Source: Ilex aquifolium (lineage: Eukaryota; Streptophyta; Magnoliopsida; Aquifoliales; Aquifoliaceae). From it: 64,000 bases of DNA. The stretch is from positions 15,658,270 through 15,722,269 of the forward strand of contig OX637398.1 of the NCBI GenBank assembly GCA_951799425.1. The letters run 5' to 3'. Every line of letters starts with the position of its first letter. The stretch's first letter is position 1. The translations under genes and the position numbers were made by a program. The notes beneath the pieces are model-generated. The model saw nothing but the letters and a program-made list of their open reading frames with translations. It had not been told where the DNA came from and ran no database searches. Below, piece after piece: positions 56,460 to 64,000 of this stretch.

Positions 56460-58477
56460 CAAAGTTCAGTAACCCTGCAAAGGCCTTATGTTTGTGCAGG
56501 CTTGGGTGAATGGCAAGGAAGTTCAGGCCATAGGTGGACACGGGAGCCACCCATAACTTTGTTGCTCAGAGAGAGGTGGGAAAATTTGGCCTGCAGTTGA
56601 CAGAAAACACTAGCAAACTCAAGGCGATAAACTTTGAAGCAAGGCTAGTGAATGGTATGGCAAAAATACGCCTAAAGGTTGGTCTGTGGGAAGGCCAAGT
56701 GAGTTTGATGGCAGTACCCTCGGACGACTTTGATGTCATCCTAGGGAACGAATTCTTTATTAAGGCAAGGGTGGCACTGATACCACACTTGAATGGAGTG
56801 TTGATCACGGATGAGAAAGCACCCTGCTTTGTGCTTGTAGTTATGGCAGACCAAAGCAAGAAGGAAGGAAAGTGAAAGATGGAAATGTTGTCCGCTATGC
56901 CAGTAAAAGCTAGGTTGAAGAAGGGCAAGATGACATACCTCACAGCTTTGGTGGAGATCAAACCAGATGTGCTGGTTGAAGTACCTGATGCAGTGACAGA
57001 TGTACTGGGGGAATTTTCTGATGTTATGCCCCCTGAACTCCCCAAAAGCCTTCCACCCAGACGTTCAATTGACCACAAGATAGAGTTGGAGTCTGGTGCC
57101 AAACCTCCAGCTCGTGCCCCTTACTGGATGTCGCCAATGGAACTGGCAGAATTGAGGAAGCAATTGAACGAGTTGCTAGATTATGGCAGTATAAAGCCAT
57201 CCAAGGCGCCATATGGAGCCCCTGTTCTATTCCAAGAGAAGCAAGATGGGTCGTTGCGTATATGCATCGACTATAGGGCATTGAATAAGGTGACAATAAA
57301 GAACAAGTACCCTGTTCCAAATGTTGCTGATCTATTTGACAGACTACCCAAGGCCACTTTCTACACGAAGCTGGATCTTAGGACTGGATATTGGCAAATT
57401 AGAATTGCAGAAGAGGATGAGTCTAAAACTGCGTGTATGATGCGCTATGGTTCTTTTGAATTCCTTGTAATGCCGTTTGGGCTCACTAATACCCCGGCAA
57501 CTTTCTGTAATTTAATGAATGATGTCTTTTACGAGTACATTGATGTCTTTGTGGTCGTTTACTTAGATGACATTGTGGGCTATAGTGAAACGTTGGAAGA
57601 TCATATAGATCATTTGAGAGCGGTGTTCTCACAGCTTAGAGAGCTCCAGCTGTATGTCAAAAAGAAAAAGTGTGAATTCTGTTGCCAAGAAGTAATGTTC
57701 TTGGGACACTATATTAGCAAAGGCAAGATCTGAATGGATGAGAGGAAGGTGAAGGCAATTGTTGATTGGCCTGCACCAACCAAAGTGTCTGAACTACGGT
57801 CATTCCTTGGCCTAGCCAACTACTATCGCAAGTTCATTGAGGGATATTCTAAGAAATGCAATATCCTGACTGACTTGCTAAAGAAAGACCAGAAGTGGGA
57901 TTGAAATTGTGCATGTCAGACAGCTTTTAAGAAGCTGAAGCATGCAGTATCTTCTGCACCTGTACTGAGACTGGTTGACTTCGATCTGCCATTTGAAGTG
58001 CACACAGATGCGTCTGACTGTGCCATTGGAGGAGTCCTTGTTCAAGAGGGACACCCTGTTGCCTTTGAAAGCCGGAAACTGAAAGATGCTGAGCAGCGAT
58101 ACTCATCACATGAGAAAGAAATGACTGTTGTGGTGCATTGCCTTGAAATCTGGAGGCACTACTTGCTGGGAACGAAGTTCACTGTTATGACAGATAATGT
58201 GGCAAACACTTATTTCAAGTGCCAGAAGAAGTTGACCCCAAAGCAAGCCCGATGGCAGGAATTTCTTGCTGAGTTCGATTTTGTGTGGGTACACAGACCC
58301 GGGAGGAAAAATCAGGTTGCTGATGCATTAAGCAGGAAGGAAGTCCACGACTATGTTGTTGCACTGTCTAGTGTACAGACTGACTTCATTGCAAGAGTCA
58401 AAGAGCGTGCCCAGACTGATGTTGCTTATGGAAAATTGAAGCAGCAAGTTAAAGAGGGTCTGGTGCGCAGGTACTAG
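56460..58477 (+). pseudogene. Chromovirus protease, reverse transcriptase and RNase H region
   Basis: A DTGATHNF protease motif sits at about 56535. RT follows with CIDYRALNKVTIKNKYPVP, TKLDLRTGYWQIRI, FLVMPFGLTNTPATF and the VVYLDDI polymerase site (about 57562). RNase H has HTDASDCAIGGVL (about 58000) and RPGRKNQVADALSRK (about 58295). It copies the element RNA into DNA. Fossil. Confidence 0.88.
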
Positions 58478-58483
58478 ATTGAT

Positions 58484-59362
58484 GATGGTCTGCTCTATGC
58501 CAAAGGTGGTAGACTTTACATTCCTACGGGAGTGGAACTAAGACTGGAGTTGCTGCGTGAGACACATGACTCCCAGTGGGCTGGACATCCCGGAGTAGAG
58601 AGGATGCTTGCATTGCTGGCTCGCTCCTATTACTGGCCCAAGATGGAAGATGATGTTGAGGCCTATGTCAGAACCTGTCTCATGTGCCAACTTGACAAGA
58701 TTGAGAAGAAGAAGGCAGCAGGCTTGCTTCAGCCTTTGCCGATTCCTGACAGACCGTGGCAGTCAGCCTCAATGGATTTTATATGCAACCTGCCGAAGGT
58801 TGATGGCATGCGTTCGATCATGGTGGTGGTCGATCGTTTCTCCAAGTATGCGGTGTTCATTCCTGCACCTCATGTTTTCCCTACAGATGTTACTGCAGAA
58901 CTATTTTACAAGTACGTGGTGAAGTACTTCGGGTTGCCTGAAGACATAGTCAGTGATCACGACACCAGGTTCACTGGTAGATTCTGGACAATGATGTTCA
59001 ATCTCATGGGTTCTGAGTTGAAGTTCTCTACAGCAAGTCATCCTCAGACTGATGGACAGACTGAGCGGATCAATGCCTTGCTGGAGGACTATCTGCGACA
59101 CTATGTCACTGCAAGTCAGAAGAATTGGGTGGAACTTCTGGACACTGCCCAGTTTTGCTACAACTTGCACAAGTCTTCAACAACAGGAATGAGTCCCAGT
59201 GAGTTAGCTATAGGACAGCAGCCACTTACTTCTCAGGAAGTGGTGAAACAAAGAACCGGGGGAAAATGTCCTACTACATATCGATTTGCCCGTTCCAAGC
59301 AGGAGATGCTTGACGAGGCAAAGGACAGCTTGGCCAAAGCTGCCCGATGTATGAAGAAGTAG
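58484..59362 (+). pseudogene. Chromovirus integrase
   Basis: Starts with the zinc-binding part (ETHDSQWAGHPGVERMLALL, YVRTCLMCQLDK), then the DDE core with SMDFICNLPKVDG, VSDHDTRFTGRFWTMMF and FSTASHPQTDGQTERINALL. Most of the domain (58532-59362) is one open frame. Fossil. Confidence 0.88.
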
Positions 59363-59410
59363 GTTGATCAGGGCCGCAGACCGATTTAATTTTAAGTTGG
59401 TGATCTTGTC

Positions 59411-59890
59411 TTGCTGAAATTGACTCCTGCGCTATGGAAAAGGATCAACAGCAAGGTAGTACACCGTGGGCTTGTTCCCAAATATGATGGCCCCTTCGAA
59501 GTGATGAAGAAGGTTGGGAATGTTGCCTATCGCTTGAAGCTGCATGATCGATTGAAAATTCACCCAACTTTTTATGTGAGTTTTCTGAAGCCTTTTCATG
59601 AAGACTTGCTGAATACAGGAAGGAAACAAGCCAAGAGGGCTCCGCCTATAATCAGGAAACAGTTCGATAGAGAGGTCGACAAGATTCTGTCTCACCGGAC
59701 CATAGGTCAGAGTAAGAAGAATCGCATGACTGATTTTCTAGTACATTGGAAGGGTGGTTCCGAGGCAGATGCGAGTTGGGAAAGAGATGTGACTCTTTGG
59801 CAGTTTGAGAAACAGATCAAGGAGTATTGGGACAACCTCTCGACGAGGAAGTCGAGTTCTTCTGGTGGGGGTGGTTTGTTACCTCCTTAG
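59411..59890 (+). pseudogene. Integrase C-terminus with chromodomain
   Basis: After KVVHRGLVPKYDGPFEVMKK and LKIHPTFYVSFLKPF (GPY/F-type module), a chromodomain reads REVDKILSHRT...FLVHWKGGSEADASWERD. The W-x-G and SWE positions are kept. In this family the domain is thought to steer insertion to particular chromatin. Confidence 0.85.
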
Positions 59891-60769
59891 CTTTTTGGCG
59901 GCATTGGCATATGGCAACCTCGCCCAAAGGCATCCATGCCTTAGCCAAGTTATGTTATACTCAAGCGAAGTATACCCTTGGGCAAGAATGACAGAAGTCT
60001 CATGCATAGCTGAGGGAGGCAGTCTATGTATGGGCATGTTGGGCTTGATTGGACACAATCAGTGGGCCAATTGAAGACCCATGCATGACTGAGTGAGGCA
60101 TCACATGCATGGGCACGTGGCCACAAGGAAGCATGCAAGCAAGATATTCAGATGGCTTGAATTGTGGGGCAATGCTAACTTGAAGGGCCGAGCCATGGGT
60201 TGGGCATGGCTAGGCACGGATGCAAGACAATCAAAGACTAAGGGTTCGTGAAGAAAGGCACATGCACAAATTGTGAGGAAGTTGTGGCATGTGCCCTGCA
60301 GATGGTGGCAGTTATGTGCAATTTTCTGACAAGTGCACAACATGTGGGATCTCTGTCAGATTCAGGCAGCATGCAGAGAAGTTGCAGACCAGTTACAACT
60401 TCCTCTACAATCCAATCACAGCAGACTTCTGGGCGGATTTGAATTGTAGGCAGTTGCCTAGGCGGTTGGGCTTGTAATCGCCACCCTGAATATTATAAAT
60501 AGTGATGTCAGGTTCTGCAGTGCAACCAAGAGAGTTGGGCACATTTTTGTAAGCAAACCCAAGACTGAGTTTCCTTATACTTTATTGAGAAAGAAAAGTT
60601 TGGCCTGTTGGCCTGTAATGCTTGTGTGCTCTGTGTGTGTGTTTGCTTATTGTCCCTACTCTGTTCCTTTGTGCATTCTGTGAGCGATTGAGTGTTTGGA
60701 TGAGACTGAGTGTTGGATCTCAGTGCCATCACGAGGTAGAAATTTAGTGAGAAAATTAACCCCGTGACA
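59877..60769 (+). repeat. 3' LTR of the chromovirus
   Basis: Begins TGTTACCTCCTTAGC, ends CCCCGTGACA, about 93% identical to the 5' LTR. The last codons of the chromodomain frame overlap its start. Confidence 0.85.
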
Positions 60770-62370
60770 GTAAGACTTCAACTCTGTGAAGGCCCTCTCA
60801 TATTCATCATTCCATAGGTTTCCCCCTTTATTTCTCAAGGCCTTAAAGACAGGTATGCATTTGTCGGATGATTTTGATATACACATGTTTAGTGTAGTAG
60901 TCATCCCTATTAACCTCTAGGTTTCATTGATTGTTCTAGGAGGCTGGAAGGCTTGAATTTGTTCGAGATTAGCTTCAATCCTTTTCCTCGAACTAATTCT
61001 GAATGTACATATTGTCAATTTAAACCTTCATGGTATACTCGAGTAGATCCTTGAACATCCAGGTCCTAACCTCTGGATGGTTGCGTCTAGGCTCTTTAGT
61101 CCGAATGGCATCAACTTGCAATGGAATGTCCCCCTAGGGATTATGAAAGAAGTCTTCTAGTGGATTGACTACTGAAATGGGATCTAGTGATAGACTCTAT
61201 ATGCATCAAGGAAGTCTATTCTCTCGTATCCAGACATGACATTCACCATCTGGTCTATCTCTGGCAATAAGAAATTTTCTTTGGGACACATTTTTAAAAA
61301 AATATTGGTTAAATCCACACACACTACCACTTGCAATTCTTCTTTTTGACCATCACCATGTTTGAAAACCACTCCAAGAAGAATACCCCCTTCCCGAATG
61401 GACTCGACTTCCAATAATTTGGTGACCTCTGCATGGATTCCCTCCACATGTTGGATGACCGATCTCCGTTGCTTATGCTTACTAGTTTGAAGCTTGGATT
61501 GGCAAGCAACTGATGAGAAATAAGTTCGAGGCTAATGCCAAGTATCTCATAGGGTGATTGTGCAAACATATCAATATTTCTCTGTAGCAGACTCTCCATC
61601 ACTTCCTTTTCCTACTTGGTCCGTGATGACCCTTCTAAGAAATACTGTGGGGATCGGAACCACATCCTCCACAGCTCAGTCAGTCGGGCTTGTTAATGGT
61701 TCCTATAGGTCGGGCCTCTCATACTTTGATTGCTATTTTTAGGTTGCCTCGGGCACTTGGTCGGTATCCCCAAGCCTATCCTTTCCCTTTTGGGACCCAT
61801 AAAAATGGCTCCTTGCAGTGACTTGGTTCCCCATGAATGTCAACCATCCCCTTAACAAACACGAACTTCAGAATGTGAGGATAGTTATAAAGACTCTTCT
61901 CATCTTTTACAACCATATGCGCCCCATGATGACATTGTGTGCTGAATATGTGTCCACGATTAAGAATTCGATCGCAGTTATAATTGATCTTGCTGAAATG
62001 GGAAGGGTAACTTTGTCCTTAGACAACAAAATTTTTCTGCTAAAGCAAACCATAAGAACATAAATTAGGTCCTCGTCCTTCATACCCAACTTCTTGAACA
62101 AACCAATGCACATAATTTCTAAAGAACTCCCTTGATCTATCAAAATCCTTTTCATATAACTTCACGATGCTGAGGACTAGGATCAGGGCATCATTGTGGG
62201 GGTGGTGGATCCTCGTTAAGTCCTCATCTGAGAAGTTGATCAACTCTTCATTCTGCTCGCTTCAAGGGTTCTTGGCTATCTACTCGATTGTGTTTCCAAT
62301 CTTTGTTAGCCTCCCTAATGGCGATCTGCTCACTTTATTTGTGGCCATATTCTTCTCAGTGATTGCATGA
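60770..62370 (-). mobile_element. Tat-type Ty3/gypsy pol remnant
   Basis: Minus-strand pieces in order: protease (62155-61907, ILIDQGSSLEIMCIGLFKKL and HNVIMGRIWL), a linker and RT start (61602-61184, SYERID-like region with CVDLTNIFLKMCPKENFLLP), and the RT/RNase H junction (60904-60770, SKSSDKCIPVFKALR). LP.IDQ and CPKE.F.LP are typical of the Tat/Athila branch. It is an incomplete, broken fossil, cut at 60770 by the chromovirus LTR. It could be the helper type for the non-autonomous Tat-like elements here, by inference only. Confidence 0.75.
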
Positions 62371-62486
62371 ATCACCTTTATTTGTGCTGTAGAAAAAGAA
62401 AACTCTTACGTTTTTTTTTTTAGTCTTGTTTTACAACCAGGATTTATAATTGCTATTACTAAGTTTTTTCAAATATTATAACTTTT

Positions 62487-63347
62487 TGATGATGCACAAA
62501 TCGGTATTGCGCAAGATCAACAGTCAAGAATATAAATGGGTGCAGTCGATGAGCGATAAACAGATAATTAAAGGCGGGACAATAAATAACAGTGAACGCA
62601 AAGATATATAGTGGTTCGGTCCGGATGACCTACTCCACTCTCAAAAACGGCAGCGGTGACCGGAGGTGTTTTATTGATGAACAATGTAGCCAGGAGAGTA
62701 ACTCCGGGAGTATTACAGTGTTTGGGGAAGAGAGAGAGCAATGTGTGTAGTGAAGTATGTGAAGTATTGGAGGCATGCCCTTACTCTTGAGAGGGCTTAC
62801 ATTATATAGTTAGGGTAAGGCGGTGAGGCGGTGACGTGAGGAAGGGGTCTTCCACTATTTTTGTAAGTACAATTTTAGTAGGAATAGATCTCTTTGGTAA
62901 GCACAGTTAAGGTAAGAATATATCTCCGTATCCCGGTATTCTTTCCTCATGCTTCTATTCAGTCGGAGGATGATCCTGAGCTGGACTGAGCTTGATCCTG
63001 AGCCTGGGCTTTGAGTTGGAGTGGTTGGACTTGAGTTGGAGTGGCCAGCAGAAGAGAGCGAAGGAGGAACCAGGAGGGATAGCCCTTGGCGGCGCCCCCT
63101 GGGCTGCGCCTGGCTTGGGGATGACTTGGGCGACACCCTCTGATGCCTTGGGCGGCGCCCTCTTGGGTGCTTCCTTTGGCTCTCGCTCTATTTGATTCCT
63201 TCTTGATTTATGAGCAAGTCCAACTTCCTTTAGACTCCGGTGATTTGGACTCCTTTTAATGGGTTGACCCAGCTACGATTGGGCTTTCCTTTGGGCTCTC
63301 TTGGTTTATTCAAATAGGGCTTGGCCCAGTAAAATTCGGGCTCATCA
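62487..63347 (-). repeat. 3' LTR of Tat-like element C
   Basis: 861 bp with TGATGAGCCCG...TGCATCATCA ends on the minus strand and a TATATAG box at about 62810. The GC-rich part at 63030-63180 has repeated GGCGGCGCCC words. Confidence 0.7.
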
Positions 63348-63604
63348 TTTGCCCCCCATGCCCTGAGCCTCTGACTGTCTTCATAAGGAAGGGGTCGAGG
63401 GCATGTGCTTCGTTTTATCCGGGTGAGTCAGAATTTCTCTTGCTCCCCACAGTATCTTTTCATCCTGGGGGACTCGTTGAATTTTTCGATATCGAAATAT
63501 ATATATATATATATATATTCTTGCTGGTTATTGAGCTATTTAATCTCTCCTTCCTCATCCTATTTTCAATTCCTCCTGAGGCTTCCTTAAGAAACTATTC
63601 CTTC

Positions 63605-63680
63605 AAAGCTTCTCCAAGAAGCCATTTACCAAGCTTCCCCAAGAAGCTACTCACCAAGCTTCTTCAAGAAGCTATTTTTC
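63605..63680. repeat. 25-bp repeat of an AAGCTTCTNCAAGAAGCT palindrome
   Basis: Three units (about 63607, 63632 and 63657) with inverted TTC..GAA halves stand just upstream of the TATA-like box. One reads AGCTTCTTCAAGAAGCT, containing TTCNNGAA, the dimer core of a heat shock element. An AT microsatellite lies at 63497-63520. Confidence 0.7.
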
Positions 63681-63682
63681 CT

Positions 63683-63693
63683 CTATTTAAAGG
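63683..63693 (+). promoter_or_regulatory. TATA-like box of the antisense ORF of element C
   Basis: CTATTTAAAGG lies 73 bp upstream of the ATG at 63766, on the strand opposite to the LTR. Confidence 0.45.
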
Positions 63694-63765
63694 CTTCCTT
63701 AAGGAGTTACTATTCACCTCTCAGTTTTCATTCAATCTATCCTTCCCCAAGTTCCCACAAAAATC

Positions 63766-64000
63766 ATGGAGACGAGGAGTTCAAAGAAGGTGGCTCCCAT
63801 GGGCGAGACGAAGAAAGGCCCAAGAGTGGGCGCCGGTGCATTGGGCGGCGCCAATGATGAGGTGGGCGACGCCCCAAGGGGCTGCCATGGTGACGGCGGC
63901 GTAGTGGACAGCGGGTCAATAGAGCATGGCCCCTTTGGTGTGGAGTTGAGAGGTGACCGCAGGCCACAAAGCAAAGGGGAGCTCACAGGCAGCGCCCGTG
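63766..64000 (+). CDS. Antisense ORF of Tat-like element C, 5' part
   Basis: From ATG at 63766 the frame stays open for 78 codons to the window edge: METRSSKKVAPMGETKKGPR and then a Gly/Asp-rich stretch (GALGGANDEVGDAPRGCHGD). It runs opposite to the element and starts about 420 bp from the 3' LTR, the same position and direction as the accessory genes of elements A and B. The part seen has no recognisable domain; the start is basic like MARTNRVNVSGVDRPRK of element B. Whether a PF04195-type core follows cannot be seen. Confidence 0.4.
   Translation, partial: METRSSKKVAPMGETKKGPRVGAGALGGANDEVGDAPRGCHGDGGVVDSGSIEHGPFGVELRGDRRPQSKGELTGSAR

Larger units (their letters stand above)
54420..60769 (+). 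mobile_element. Chromovirus (Ty3/gypsy with chromodomain), both LTRs present
   Basis: LTRs at 54420-55301 and 59877-60769, primer site TGGTATCAGAGC at 55304, and a G-rich tract before the 3' LTR (CTGGTGGGGGTGG). Gag, protease, RT, RNase H, integrase and a C-terminal chromodomain follow in the usual Ty3/gypsy order. LTRs differ by about 7% by eye, mostly transitions, suggesting a few million years of age. It is nearly full length but broken, with roughly five to ten breaks. No clear target duplication. The 3' LTR abuts a Tat-type pol remnant. Within chromoviruses, Reina or Galadriel are candidates; not resolved. Confidence 0.88.
62487..64000 (-). mobile_element. Tat-like element C, 3' end, runs off the window
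   Basis: A minus-strand LTR (63347 to 62487) is preceded on that strand by the polypurine tract GGCATGGGGGGCAAA (63348-63362). Its start TGATGAG and end CGATTTGTGCATCATCA, and the ACCGAACCACTATA stretch, match the LTRs of the element at 14755-22763, so the two are one family. The interior to the right carries GGCGGCGCC words and an antisense ORF (63766 on). Only the 3' end is seen, so state and age cannot be judged. Confidence 0.7.

Noticed and set aside
1-64000. tRNA, rRNA or snRNA genes
   Set aside because: No cloverleaf with A and B boxes or other RNA gene signature was seen by reading; tRNA-like matches are primer binding sites of LTR elements. A tRNAscan run would settle it.

Overview
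This window looks like plant nuclear DNA, probably from a eudicot. It is AT-rich, has GT-AG introns, and is packed with plant-type mobile DNA: Ty3/gypsy and Ty1/copia LTR elements, a PIF/Harbinger transposon, Helitron-like elements and many short inverted-repeat elements. I found one apparently intact host gene and no bacterial features such as operons, Shine-Dalgarno sites or CRISPR arrays. Species cannot be told from the sequence alone.

Layout. 1-8762: the 3' parts of two Tat-like Ty3 elements, each with a plus-strand LTR preceded by minus-strand accessory genes of the Transposase_28 (PF04195) type. 8763-14754: AT-rich DNA with a 1.4 kb TIR element, a Helitron-like element carrying a GGTGGT-type minisatellite, and a Tourist-like MITE. 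14755-22763: a non-autonomous Tat-like element (gag only, many internal repeats) whose 5' LTR is split by a minus-strand Tekay/Del-like remnant. 22772-26012: three more TIR elements. 28009-30103: two further Helitron-like copies joined head to tail. 33078-45961: a PIF/Harbinger element with transposase, two Myb/SANT-like genes, an RNase H1-type domain and a 76-residue membrane-anchored ORF, split by a copia element (37988-44447). 46538-47602: a second copy of the ~1 kb fold-back family, flanked by a 27-bp direct repeat. 48072-52342: the host gene, a five-exon FSH1-type serine hydrolase on the minus strand, with a TATA box and a Tourist-like MITE about 50 bp upstream of it. 53057-53829: a hAT-like element with an 8-bp target duplication. 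54420-60769: a chromovirus (Ty3/gypsy with chromodomain) with both LTRs. 60770-62370: minus-strand Tat-type pol remnant. 62487-64000: the 3' LTR end of another Tat-like element, with an antisense ORF that has its own TATA-like box and runs off the window.

How the parts relate. The host gene is the only clear cellular function: an alpha/beta hydrolase of the esterase type. The rest is layered transposition, with at least three clear nestings (Tekay-like in a Tat LTR, copia in Harbinger, hAT-like in an older dispersed repeat). By-eye LTR divergence is about 6% for the copia element, 7% for the chromovirus and 10% for the Tat-like element, so all are a few million years old or more depending on the rate used. 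The recurring theme is a promoter-bearing gene pointing backwards beside the 3' LTR of Tat-like elements, seen at three LTRs, with two genes at one of them.
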